The notes under the pieces: generated by a model | What the model saw: only the letters and a program-made list of their open reading frames with translations | What the model was told of the DNA's origin: nothing | Databases searched by the model: none | Source of the DNA: JASEGV01 sp037443545 | Lineage (GTDB): Bacteria; Bacteroidota; Ignavibacteria; UBA10030; BY39 | Length of the DNA: 64,000 nucleotides | Assembly: GCA_037443545.1 (NCBI GenBank) | Contig: JBBIOD010000004.1 | Coordinates: 24,326-88,325, forward strand | Direction of reading: 5' to 3' | Shown: piece after piece, positions 26,856 through 35,998 of the stretch | How the letters are laid out: each line of letters opens with the position of its first letter | Numbering within the stretch: the stretch's first letter is position 1 | Translations under genes and position numbers: made by a program

Positions 26856-29702
26856 ATGTTGAACCGGTATGTTTTTATAATTTTCATAATTATACTAACT
26901 ATCTCTACAATTCTTGGGCAGGAGGAAAATTATTTTACCGTCGAAATTAATTTCAAACCAGGGCAATCAGCAGAAAACCTCCAAGATTTAATTCCAACAT
27001 TCCGTATTATTTCACAAACCGAAAATTCAGTATCAGGAAAAATTTCGCCGCGTGATTTTTCCAGTATCCGTTTAGGTGAATATGCTTATAAAGTTTTAAG
27101 TGTTCCGAAGTCTGTTCATCTTTCACCTCAAATCAACAAACAGGCAGGATCGGCAAATCCACACGTCCAAACAATGATTAATAGTGTATCGACCGATACA
27201 TTAAGAGAAAAAATATTAACTCTCCAAAATTTTGGAACACGCTATGAGTATACGGCTCAGCAGGAATCGGCAGGAGTTTATATTTATAACCAATTTGTTA
27301 AGTGGGGACTTCAAGCTGAATACGATACATATACTTTCGGTATCCACACTGTTACGATATACGATATCGATTTCATAGATGAAAATACTGGATGGTTGGT
27401 AGGGAATAATGGTATGATTGTAAAAACTACGGATGGTGGTGAGTCATGGTTTGCCCGCCCAGGTGGAACTTCGTTGCATTTATTCGGAGTTGATTTCGTA
27501 AATAGTTTAACTGGTTGGGCTGTAGGTAACAGCGGATCGATCCTAAAAACTACAAACGGAGGGGAAAGATGGATTCAACAAACTAGCGGCCAAAGTGTTG
27601 CTCTTTACGATGTTTGTTTTGTAGACGATCAACTCGGTTTGGTTGTGGGTGCCACAGGTAAAATTTTTAGAACTACGAACGGAGGAACCAACTGGTCGAG
27701 TGTAACTTCAGGAACGACTCAAACCTTGCGTGAATTACAATTTGTGGATAATCTGAACGCCTGGACAGTAGGGTTTGGGGGAACAATCCTGCGAACGACT
27801 AATGGGGGTATTAACTGGTCAGCCCAATCTCCACCGTCGGGCATTACAAGTAACTTACGGGCTGTAAGTTTCATAGATAATCAAAATGGTTGGGTCGTGG
27901 GTGATGGATTCGTAATTTTAAAAACTACAAACGGTGGTGCAAACTGGGTACACCAATATGCACCGATCGGAGTTGAAAATACATTCCGGGGTGTATCGTT
28001 CGTTAATTCCCAAACCGGATGGGTTGTTGATTATGCCGGCGTTATAATTAAAACTACTGACGGCGGAAACAGTTGGGCTGTTCAATACTCACACTTAGGT
28101 TGGAATGCAAAACTTACAAATATTAAAGCTACTTCGAGTAATCTTGTTACAGCGTGTGGAGTTTCAGGAAATATCTATAAAACAACTAACAGTGGTTTTA
28201 ATTGGCTGCGTAGAACAGAATCGCTTCCAGAACAATATCTTCATACATCAAGCAACATTGTTGCAACAATACCCGGAACAATTTCGCCGGAAAAAGAATG
28301 TATCATAGTTGGACATTACGATTCATACAGCAACAACCCGTATGTTGCGGCACCGGGGGCGAATGATAATGGAACCGGCACAGCTGCGGTGATGGAAGCT
28401 GCACGTTTGTGTAAAGATTTCGGTTTTGAAAATACAATACGCTTTATAGCTGTTTCGGCTGAAGAGCACGGTATGTTCGGGAGCGATTACTACGCTTTTA
28501 AAGCTCGCGATGAAGGGAGAAATATCATTGCTGTTGTAAACGGAGATATGATTGGTTATCCAACGACAGCGGACACCTCACGCATGATTACCAGCAGTTA
28601 TCAAAGACTAAACCGTTTAATCGATTCCGCTGCAATTTACAATCAGCGTTATAATATCGGATTGACAATTGTTCCGATTATAGACAATACAGGAGCGAGC
28701 GACTACGGACCATTCGCGTTAGCAGGATATGACGCACTGCATGTTGCTGAAGGAACTCCAGAAGAAATTTGGGGTGGCGCCGACCCCTACTATCATACCG
28801 TGAACGATACTTACGACAAACTAACACCAAGTTTAATACGCAAGGGTACACAACTTATGCTTGCTACTGTAGCTGAACTTGCCAAACCGTTTAAGCGTGG
28901 AAGTGTGAGTGGAAAGGTTTATCAAGATTTAGATCGAGATAGTTCGACTGTCGGCGATTCGACTCTTCAAGATTGGGTAATCAAAGTTTATAAAGATGGA
29001 GTTTTACAAAGGCGAGTTACAACCGATAAAAACGGAAATTATTCTATCTACGATTTATTGCCGAATACCTATACTGTCGAAGAGAGTTTATACAACAATT
29101 GGTCTCAATCATTTCCACATGTAACATTACCCGGTGTAACGACCACAACTTATGGTGCGAATGCAGCACCCCGTGCATACACAATTAATTTGGATTCAAA
29201 TCATAATGCGACAAATAAAGATTTTGCTAATTATCCTCTGGATTTTCTAATGGTAAAGCTTCAATATAATCCGGGATGGAATTTGATATCAGTTCCACTC
29301 GGTGTCGCAAATTTTGAGAAGGATATAATTTTTCCAAGTTCGATTTCAAATGCATACAGTTACGAAGAAAATTATCGCATAACAAATACGCTTGATAATG
29401 GTATTGGCTTTTGGTTGAAATTTCCGTCAATCACTGATGCGCAAATAGTTGGTTCAATTATTTCATCCGATACCATTTATTTGAATGTTGGATGGAATTT
29501 AATCGGGTCGATATCGTATCCAATTTCTGTCTCTTCGATGGAAACAATTCCCCCTGGAATACTCAGTAGTAAGATATATGGATATTTCTACGGTTATTAT
29601 ATTGCAACAACTTTATATCCGGGTCGTGCATATTGGGTAAAATCGTGTTCTACCGGGTTATTAATTTTATCTGCCTCGACTTTTGTAAAATCCACCGAGT
29701 GA
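26856..29702 (+). CDS. Secreted M28 metallopeptidase with inserted seven-blade Ycf48-like propeller
   Basis: 948 residues: signal peptide 1-21; start of an M28 fold about 100-162 (NFGTRYEYTAQQESAGVYIY); seven propeller blades about 164-450, each with GW-VG--G-I-KTT-GG--W; then the M28 catalytic part about 465-675. Zinc and catalytic residues are all present: His487 (GHYDS), Asp504 (GANDNGTG), Glu536-Glu537 (AEEHG), Asp564 (NGDMIGY) and His647 (YYHTVND). Next comes an SdrD-B/SpaA-like Ig domain (about 682-745, GKVYQDLDRD) and a C-terminal NPGWNLISVPL/VGWNLIG module about 795-945. No T9SS tail of the usual form is seen. The propeller splits the peptidase between its first strands and the first zinc ligand. 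Probably an extracellular aminopeptidase; specificity unknown. Confidence 0.85.
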   Translation: MLNRYVFIIFIIILTISTILGQEENYFTVEINFKPGQSAENLQDLIPTFRIISQTENSVSGKISPRDFSSIRLGEYAYKVLSVPKSVHLSPQINKQAGSANPHVQTMINSVSTDTLREKILTLQNFGTRYEYTAQQESAGVYIYNQFVKWGLQAEYDTYTFGIHTVTIYDIDFIDENTGWLVGNNGMIVKTTDGGESWFARPGGTSLHLFGVDFVNSLTGWAVGNSGSILKTTNGGERWIQQTSGQSVALYDVCFVDDQLGLVVGATGKIFRTTNGGTNWSSVTSGTTQTLRELQFVDNLNAWTVGFGGTILRTTNGGINWSAQSPPSGITSNLRAVSFIDNQNGWVVGDGFVILKTTNGGANWVHQYAPIGVENTFRGVSFVNSQTGWVVDYAGVIIKTTDGGNSWAVQYSHLGWNAKLTNIKATSSNLVTACGVSGNIYKTTNSGFNWLRRTESLPEQYLHTSSNIVATIPGTISPEKECIIVGHYDSYSNNPYVAAPGANDNGTGTAAVMEAARLCKDFGFENTIRFIAVSAEEHGMFGSDYYAFKARDEGRNIIAVVNGDMIGYPTTADTSRMITSSYQRLNRLIDSAAIYNQRYNIGLTIVPIIDNTGASDYGPFALAGYDALHVAEGTPEEIWGGADPYYHTVNDTYDKLTPSLIRKGTQLMLATVAELAKPFKRGSVSGKVYQDLDRDSSTVGDSTLQDWVIKVYKDGVLQRRVTTDKNGNYSIYDLLPNTYTVEESLYNNWSQSFPHVTLPGVTTTTYGANAAPRAYTINLDSNHNATNKDFANYPLDFLMVKLQYNPGWNLISVPLGVANFEKDIIFPSSISNAYSYEENYRITNTLDNGIGFWLKFPSITDAQIVGSIISSDTIYLNVGWNLIGSISYPISVSSMETIPPGILSSKIYGYFYGYYIATTLYPGRAYWVKSCSTGLLILSASTFVKSTE

Positions 29703-29823
29703 GTCATTGGTCATTATTTTTAAATTCAAAATCCCTGCCCGTCAAAATCTGTAGGATGTGGTAGGGTAAATTCTAAAAAAGTCCGCCTCCCGAGATTAAT
29801 TATTTATTTAACGGAGGTGAACT

Positions 29824-32800
29824 ATGAAATTTTACATACTACTTTCAATTTTTCTAACTTCAGCGACTATTAGTCAAGTTGCTCAATTCCCTTATTTCCA
29901 AAATTTTGATAGCTCTTACATCATCACTCCATCATTACCGGTGGGATGGTCGTCAACTCAAAACCGGACTACAGGAACGAACGATTTTACAACGACCGCA
30001 TCTACCCCTAACTCAAATCCGAATGCGGTAGTTTCTACGAATGCTCGTATTAATCAAAGTTTGATTTCGCCAGTTTTCAATTTCTCGGGTAAGTTAGTCG
30101 ATTCGCTCAAATTCTTTGAACGCCGCTCATCCACCCACGATTCAGGAGTTCTTATAGAAGTATCAACTGACGGCGGAAGCACTTACAATTTTATTATAAG
30201 CGATACAATAAAATATGCAGGTCATACAAATTATTTACAACGAAGAATTCAACTTCCGGCAATGCTGAACAATCAAGCTTATGTAAAATTCCGTTGGAGA
30301 GTTGTCGGAAATGGTACCGGTACTTCTGGAACAATTCGATTTGATGATGTTATGATTACTGCAAAAGTAAAAACTGACCCAGGAATATCGTTGATAAATT
30401 ATAATCCTATTTTCCCTACATTTGGCGATTCGCTGATATTAAAAACAACAATTAAAAATTTCGGCTTGGATGCGGTACAGAACTTCCAGTTATCATTATT
30501 TATTGATGCGAATTTTGATTCGATTGCACAGACGAGCGAATTGTACCATACTATTTCGCTGGACTCGATATTGCATCAGCACGATTCTGTAAAGATTTCT
30601 TTCTTCATCCCATTTCAGGGAACGAGCGAACTTCAAACGATAGTTCAGTTGGAAGCGGTTGGAGACGAAAATATGCAGAACAATAAAAGAATTGTGTATG
30701 TGGATTTTGGCATCCATCCATTTTCCGTTGTTGTGAATGAGATAATGTATCGTCCTTCTGCCCCCGAACCCGAATGGGTTGAATTTACAAACACGACCGA
30801 CGATTCGATAAATTTGAAATTATGGAAAATATCGGATAACCGAACCACTTCCCGATACGCGATTACCTCAATAGACTACTACTTGAAACCAAAAGATTGT
30901 GTATTGATTACAAGGGACAGTATAAATCTTTTTGAAGCGCGGCAAAATATTGCCGGCAAAATTTTCATTGTTTCGTCATTGCCTGCATTCAACAACGACA
31001 GCGATGCAGTTGTAATATATGATCGGCGAGGGAAAATTATCGACAGTGCGTTCTACAAATCGAGTTGGGGCGGGTCAGATGGAAAATCGTTAGAAAGAAT
31101 CGAGCCGACCGCACCAACAACTTTAAAATCCAACTGGGGCAGTTGCACTCATCCCGACGGTGCAACGCCAAACAGAAAAAATTCTCTCACACAAAAAGAT
31201 TTCGATCTAAGGGTGAGAACTATATTCTTCGACCCGGTATATCCAATCGTTGGTAACGAGTTGATAGTGAATTCTGTAATCACCAATAAAGGTAAACAAG
31301 CGGTTGGTAATTTTTCAATTGAACTTTATTTGGATGTGAACAAAGATTCGAATTTTCAGTCATCTGAACTGATGGCATCGTCACATTTTAGCAATTCAAT
31401 TAATTCAAACGATTCTATTATTTTTTTGAAGTCAATTGAAATTCCCACAGTTGGCAGTTATAGCTTCATTGCGCGAGTAGTTTTTCCTAACGATGAAGAC
31501 ACACTCAACAATTACAAACTCGCTTCGGTATTTGTCGGGCACAAAACAAACACAATTGTGATCAACGAATTGATGTTCGCGCCAATCAGTGGCGAGCCGG
31601 AGTGGTTTGAACTTTACAATTTATCTGACGATTCAGTAGATATTTGCAACTGGAAAATTAGTAACCGGAATTCTTCTTCAAAATATTTGATTACATCTTC
31701 TCGAATTCTATTACTGCCGAAAGAATATTTAATTGTAACAAAAGACACTTCGTTGTTTTTCATAAAACGTCGAGAGATTCCGTCGAAAGTAATTCAATCG
31801 CTTTCGATTCCTACTTATCTTTTCAGCAACAATGGCGATGCGGCTGTGCTGTTCGATAACAGGAATGTTATGATCGACAGTGTTATTTATCATCCAAGCT
31901 GGGGCGGCTCAAACGGAAAATCGCTTGAACGGGTTGAAGCAGCTCTAACTCCTTTAGATTCAACAAATTGGGGGAGCTCACTCGATTCCACTGGAGCAAC
32001 TCCAGGAAAACAAAATTATTTGACACCGTTAGAATTCGATTTGCAGGCGATACGGATTTTTTCAGGTAGAAGTTTGCCAAACGAACCGGTAAATATTTTT
32101 GTGGCTGTTCGAAATTCCGGAAAGAAGAATGCATCGAATTTTGACATCAAACTATTTCACGACATCAACGGGGATTCAATTTGGCAGCGTTCAGAATTAA
32201 TATCAGCACAAAATTTTTCAGGGATGTTATCGTTTAAGGATTCTGTTACACTAAACTTCTTATGGCAAAATCCGGGCGGCGGAGTTAAGTCGTTAATCGG
32301 AATCGTTGAATATCCGAACGAGATGCGATTAAAAGACAACGTTACATACGGGATTTTAAAAATTGGTTATCCGCAATTGGCGCTTGTTATAAACGAAATA
32401 ATGTTCGCACCATCAAGCGGAATGTGCGAGTACGTCGAGTTATACAATCGAGAATCCTTCCCGGTTGAAATGCGTGATTGGAAAATCCACGACAAACCCG
32501 ACACCGCCGGAAAAGCTAACGAGTTTAAACTGGGAACTTCACTAATTACTGTAAAGCCGGGCGAATATCTTGTTCTATCAGCCGATTCATCTATCTTGAA
32601 TTTGTTTAGTTATTTAAGCGATACGAGTGATAATATCCACTTACATATTTTCAAGAAAAGCAGTTTGAGTTTACACAATGATGGTGATGATGTGGTGTTG
32701 AAAGATTTAACCAACCTTGTAATTGATAGTATCAGGTACTCGCCAAAGTGGCACAACCCGGAAATTTACGATGTAAACGCGCGAGCGTTGGAACGAATCA

Positions 32801-33228
32801 ATCCGAATTTGCCTGGCAATGATTATCGCAACTGGACTACAAATGCTAATACAATCGGCGGTACACCGGGGAAGCGAAATTCGGTTTTTGCTTCGACAAT
32901 TCCGACAGACGCTTCACTTGTATTTTCACCAAACCCGTTTTCGCCCGACGCCGATGGATTTGAAGACCATTGTATAATTTCGTTTAACTTACCATCGACA
33001 GCAACGATGATAAGGATTAGAATTTTTGATTCGAGAGGAAGAATTATTCGCACGTTAGTGAACAACGAGCCGAGTGGCTCAAGCGGACAAGTTATCTGGG
33101 ATGGGATGAATGATGAAAGACAAAAAACAAGGATCGGAATTTATGTAGTGCTGTTGGAAGCGTTCGATGTGAACGGTGGAAATGTTAACGCAATAAAAGG
33201 CGCTGTGGTTGTCGCGGGAAGGTTGTAA
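29824..33228 (+). CDS. Surface protein with three CARDB/lamin-tail units and FlgD-like C-terminus
   Basis: 1134 residues, strong Shine-Dalgarno GGAGGTG (29813-29819), signal peptide at residues 1-20. An N-terminal MAM/jelly-roll-like domain (about 25-185, ending IRFDDVMITA) is followed by three pairs of a CARDB-like domain (each with a D-N-D-S---SEL strand) and a lamin-tail domain. The lamin-tail starts are VVNEIMYRPSAPEPEWVEF, VINELMFAPISGEPEWFEL and VINEIMFAPSSGMCEYVEL. The last about 90 residues (FSPNPFSPDADGFED to the end) are a FlgD-Ig-like domain often found at the C-terminus of FCB surface proteins and probably involved in secretion or anchoring. No catalytic site seen. Likely structural or adhesive. 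Confidence 0.82.
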   Translation: MKFYILLSIFLTSATISQVAQFPYFQNFDSSYIITPSLPVGWSSTQNRTTGTNDFTTTASTPNSNPNAVVSTNARINQSLISPVFNFSGKLVDSLKFFERRSSTHDSGVLIEVSTDGGSTYNFIISDTIKYAGHTNYLQRRIQLPAMLNNQAYVKFRWRVVGNGTGTSGTIRFDDVMITAKVKTDPGISLINYNPIFPTFGDSLILKTTIKNFGLDAVQNFQLSLFIDANFDSIAQTSELYHTISLDSILHQHDSVKISFFIPFQGTSELQTIVQLEAVGDENMQNNKRIVYVDFGIHPFSVVVNEIMYRPSAPEPEWVEFTNTTDDSINLKLWKISDNRTTSRYAITSIDYYLKPKDCVLITRDSINLFEARQNIAGKIFIVSSLPAFNNDSDAVVIYDRRGKIIDSAFYKSSWGGSDGKSLERIEPTAPTTLKSNWGSCTHPDGATPNRKNSLTQKDFDLRVRTIFFDPVYPIVGNELIVNSVITNKGKQAVGNFSIELYLDVNKDSNFQSSELMASSHFSNSINSNDSIIFLKSIEIPTVGSYSFIARVVFPNDEDTLNNYKLASVFVGHKTNTIVINELMFAPISGEPEWFELYNLSDDSVDICNWKISNRNSSSKYLITSSRILLLPKEYLIVTKDTSLFFIKRREIPSKVIQSLSIPTYLFSNNGDAAVLFDNRNVMIDSVIYHPSWGGSNGKSLERVEAALTPLDSTNWGSSLDSTGATPGKQNYLTPLEFDLQAIRIFSGRSLPNEPVNIFVAVRNSGKKNASNFDIKLFHDINGDSIWQRSELISAQNFSGMLSFKDSVTLNFLWQNPGGGVKSLIGIVEYPNEMRLKDNVTYGILKIGYPQLALVINEIMFAPSSGMCEYVELYNRESFPVEMRDWKIHDKPDTAGKANEFKLGTSLITVKPGEYLVLSADSSILNLFSYLSDTSDNIHLHIFKKSSLSLHNDGDDVVLKDLTNLVIDSIRYSPKWHNPEIYDVNARALERINPNLPGNDYRNWTTNANTIGGTPGKRNSVFASTIPTDASLVFSPNPFSPDADGFEDHCIISFNLPSTATMIRIRIFDSRGRIIRTLVNNEPSGSSGQVIWDGMNDERQKTRIGIYVVLLEAFDVNGGNVNAIKGAVVVAGRL

Positions 33229-33262
33229 TAGGATCCGTATAAAATTTTATGCGTAGAAATTA

Positions 33263-33826
33263 TTGTTTGTATTTAAAGCGGAGTTAGTGGAAATTTTAAA
33301 AAATAAGAAAATAATGATACTCTTGAATAACGATACTGAAATTCAATTTTTTACCGAAGCACTCAATAACTTTGTTTCACCTGAACAACTTTTTTATAAT
33401 TTGCAAAGTGGCTACTTCGCGTACAAAAGATATTCTAATCCAAATGAAAAATTACCAAGAAAATAAAGGAACAGAAACAAGTTCTTTCGGAACGTGTGGT
33501 AGAATTAATCACGACTGTTCAAAGTTTTCAACTCAAAACTATATTCAGAACTCGAAAGGATAGAAGTAACAGAACAAACAGAATTTGAAATATCTAAAGA
33601 ATTTATTAATAAGTTAATTCTCGGTTCAGCTGAAAATATGAAGAATTACCAAGCAACTCTATTCAATTAATGATTAAGTCTCCACAATATAATGTTTTAA
33701 AAAAAATATGACGACGACCTTTCAATCAAGGAGTATTTACAACTACTTGAAGATGCCTTTAAAGAAATATATCGTGTTTTACGTAGTAAAGAAACGGAAG
33801 TAATCAAAACGACCTTATGTTCGTAA
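33263..33826 (+). pseudogene. Decayed site-specific DNA methyltransferase
   Basis: Five short reading segments in alternating frames add up to one protein of the SPPYN-type DNA methyltransferase family. In order: residues from 33263 (TEIQFFTEALNNFVSPEQL...), a shift near 33466 (KEQKQVLSERVVELITTVQ), a shift near 33539 (LYSELERIEVTEQ...NKLILGSAENMKNYQ), a shift near 33655 (NSIQLMIKSPQYNVLK) and a shift in the A-run near 33700 (YDDDLSIKEYLQLLEDAF, KEIYRVLR). The catalytic motif reads SPQYN instead of SPPYN. Sequence stops matching at VLR, where PGGR and the rest of the fold should follow, and only unrelated codons lead to the stop before rluD. At least four frameshifts, a damaged motif and a lost C-terminal half make it non-functional. 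No restriction gene remains nearby. The original 5' end is uncertain. Confidence 0.75.
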
Positions 33827-33828
33827 AT

Positions 33829-34842
33829 CTAAGTTCCGGTCCTCTCCCTTTTTAGTAGTCTCAAAACTTTCTGCATATCTTGCGGGAGGTCAGAATCAAA
33901 TTGTATTTTAGCACCCGTCATGGGATGGACGAAACCAATTGTTTTTGCGTGAAGCGCTTGTCGCTGCATTATATCCAATAATTCATTCACGAATGCTTTC
34001 CTTTTTTTAGCAGTATCGCCATAAGCAATTTTTCTCCCCCCATAAGTCGGGTCGCCAAAAACAGGATGCCCGATGTGGTGCATGTGAACTCTGATTTGAT
34101 GTGTTCTTCCCGTTCGGAGTTTTAATTTCACTAACGATAGAAAATCGAACTCTTCCAAAACTTCATATTCGGTCATCGCATACTTGCCGACGTTGGCTAC
34201 GGCAACTTTTTTTCTGTCGGTTTTACTTCGCGCAAGACTCGCTTCGACAAATCCTTTGTTCTTCTTTCCAAAAAGTCCCCAAACAATTGCCCAGTATTCA
34301 CGTTCGATACTTCGTTTCGAAAATTGCAGTGCTAATTTTGAATGTGTAACATCGTCTTTAACTGTTACAATTAAGCCGGATGTATCTTTATCGAGGCGAT
34401 GCACAATTCCTGCACGCGAATTTGTTGGCTCGTATCCTAACTCGTCTGATGCGGTTTGAGTTTGTTTTGCTAACATACCGTTGTAGTGAAAGAGGAGGGC
34501 GTTGACAAGTGTTCCTGTGTAATTTCCATAAGCGGGATGAGTTACCATACCCGCTGCTTTGTTCACAACAATCAGGTATTCATCTTCATAAACAATTTTT
34601 AACGGAATATTTTCCGGATTGACTTCCTGTGGCGGGGGTTTGGGAATTGTAACATCGATAACATCGTTCGGATTAACTTTGTAACTTGGTTTTGCGGGCT
34701 CTCCGTTTACTAATACAAATCCCCCATCTATAGCTTCGTGAATTTTCGTGCGGGTTGAATTTTCAATTGAGTGTGTTAAAAAAACATCTAAACGTTCACG
34801 TGTTTTTCCGGGGGGAACTTTGATCTGTAAATGCCGTAACAT
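33829..34842 (-). CDS. rluD: 23S rRNA pseudouridine synthase, RluA/RluD family
   Basis: 337 residues: S4 RNA-binding domain at about 15-75 (RLDVFLTHSI...GFVLVNG) then the pseudouridine synthase domain with catalytic Asp151 in GIVHRLDKDTSGLIV and the later LKLRTGRTHQIRVHM-HHIGHPVFGDP motif. The family modifies uridines in 23S rRNA; RluD specificity (helix 69) is the usual assignment for this architecture but not proven here. Its ATG overlaps the lspA stop (TAATG). Last gene of the seven-gene leftward operon. Confidence 0.92.
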   Translation of the reverse strand: MLRHLQIKVPPGKTRERLDVFLTHSIENSTRTKIHEAIDGGFVLVNGEPAKPSYKVNPNDVIDVTIPKPPPQEVNPENIPLKIVYEDEYLIVVNKAAGMVTHPAYGNYTGTLVNALLFHYNGMLAKQTQTASDELGYEPTNSRAGIVHRLDKDTSGLIVTVKDDVTHSKLALQFSKRSIEREYWAIVWGLFGKKNKGFVEASLARSKTDRKKVAVANVGKYAMTEYEVLEEFDFLSLVKLKLRTGRTHQIRVHMHHIGHPVFGDPTYGGRKIAYGDTAKKRKAFVNELLDIMQRQALHAKTIGFVHPMTGAKIQFDSDLPQDMQKVLRLLKRERTGT

Positions 34843-35411
34843 TACGTCGCATCAACATTTATAGATTCCGGTCTTTTGTTCTCGACAGCTTTGTGAAAAA
34901 TAAGCAGCAAAATTACACCGATGGTAACCGACGCATCGGCAACGTTGAAGACTGGCCAGCGGTCGAGGTGATAACCGAATATATTGATGTTAATAAAATC
35001 GATATCCATAAAATCGACAACCCGGCCGAAGAATAATTTTCCGTAACCGAAAATAACACTGTAAAAAATCCGGTCAATCATGTTTCCGATGGCGCCTCCT
35101 AATATCAGGGCGAGCGAAAGGCGGAAACCAAAATTTGAATGACGGACTTTGAACAGATAAATAATGATAAAGATACTGGCGAGGATAGACACAATTCCGA
35201 AGAAGTGTTTCCCACCGAGATCGAACCCGAAAGCCATACCGGCATTTTCGATATAAGTGAGCCGGAGAAAATCGCCGATGACTGGCTTGCTACTGCCGTA
35301 TGGCATTCCGGGAAAATTAATGCCGAGCAGTGGTATCGAAATACCTTTCACTAATAGTTTAGTGAGTTGATCGCCTATGACAATGAACAGTGTAATAAAT
35401 AGAACTCTCAA
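34842..35411 (-). CDS. lspA: Lipoprotein signal peptidase (signal peptidase II)
   Basis: Membrane aspartyl peptidase cleaving prolipoproteins. 189 residues, four membrane segments (about 2-20, 70-88, 97-115, 155-175). Catalytic Asp113 in GNMIDR and Asp159 in FNVADAS; Asp14 sits in the first helix (GDQLTK), and TYIENAGMAFG is the conserved N-A-GMAFG block. Longer than the usual about 160 because of extra residues around 30-45 and 118-150. The start is a TTG (35409-35411), since no in-frame ATG or GTG precedes the conserved core; GGA upstream is weak. Stop overlaps the rluD start by one base. Confidence 0.93.
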   Translation of the reverse strand: MRVLFITLFIVIGDQLTKLLVKGISIPLLGINFPGMPYGSSKPVIGDFLRLTYIENAGMAFGFDLGGKHFFGIVSILASIFIIIYLFKVRHSNFGFRLSLALILGGAIGNMIDRIFYSVIFGYGKLFFGRVVDFMDIDFININIFGYHLDRWPVFNVADASVTIGVILLLIFHKAVENKRPESINVDAT

Positions 35412-35435
35412 AATTATATCCGCAATGTTGGTGGT

Positions 35436-35981
35436 TTAAGATTTCTGACTGCTTTTACATTTGAAGCACATTTGTGCGTGAGGAACTGCTTCGAGCCGTT
35501 CTTTTTCTATCAGTTTTTCGCATACAATGCACTTGCCGAAAACACCTTTGTCGATCCGTGTCAGAGCATCGTCGAGGTAATTCAAAAATTTCCCTTCTCT
35601 CGATGCGAACATAAATGTTTTTTCACGTTCCATCGCATCGGTGCCTTGTTCCATGTGTAACGAGTAAGAAGGGCTTTCGCTTGAATATTCGCCGGTTGTG
35701 CTGTCCATCATAGTATCGCGCAGAGTTTCAAGGTCTTCTAAAATTTCTTTCCGCTTTTCGTTTATGATTTGCCTGAAATGGTCAAGCTCTTCACGGGTAA
35801 AGGCTGTTTTGGTTTTAGTTTCTACTTTCGTGTCGGTTGGTTTAGGAGCTACTTTTTTTGTTGTTTTTGACTGCCGCACTTTTGCGAGTGCACTCTTGGT
35901 TTTTACAGAAGTGCTTTTTAATTTTTTAACAGCTTTCGACTTTTTGGTGCTTGAGGCTGCTCTTTTTGTTGTTTTTGCCAT
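35436..35981 (-). CDS. TraR/DksA-family zinc-finger protein with Lys-rich N-terminal tail
   Basis: 181 residues. Residues 1-60 are a basic Lys/Ala/Thr/Ser tail like histone H1 C-tails. The rest is the DksA layout: a coiled-coil hairpin (about 62-145) and a C4 zinc finger with Cys151, Cys154, Cys172 and Cys175. DksA relatives bind in the RNA polymerase secondary channel; whether this one responds to ppGpp cannot be told. AGGAGA precedes the ATG. It lies between ileS (17 bp) and lspA (24 bp) in the operon. The basic tail could bind nucleic acid. Confidence 0.88.
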   Translation of the reverse strand: MAKTTKRAASSTKKSKAVKKLKSTSVKTKSALAKVRQSKTTKKVAPKPTDTKVETKTKTAFTREELDHFRQIINEKRKEILEDLETLRDTMMDSTTGEYSSESPSYSLHMEQGTDAMEREKTFMFASREGKFLNYLDDALTRIDKGVFGKCIVCEKLIEKERLEAVPHAQMCFKCKSSQKS

Positions 35982-35998
35982 TTTTATTTCTCCTTATC

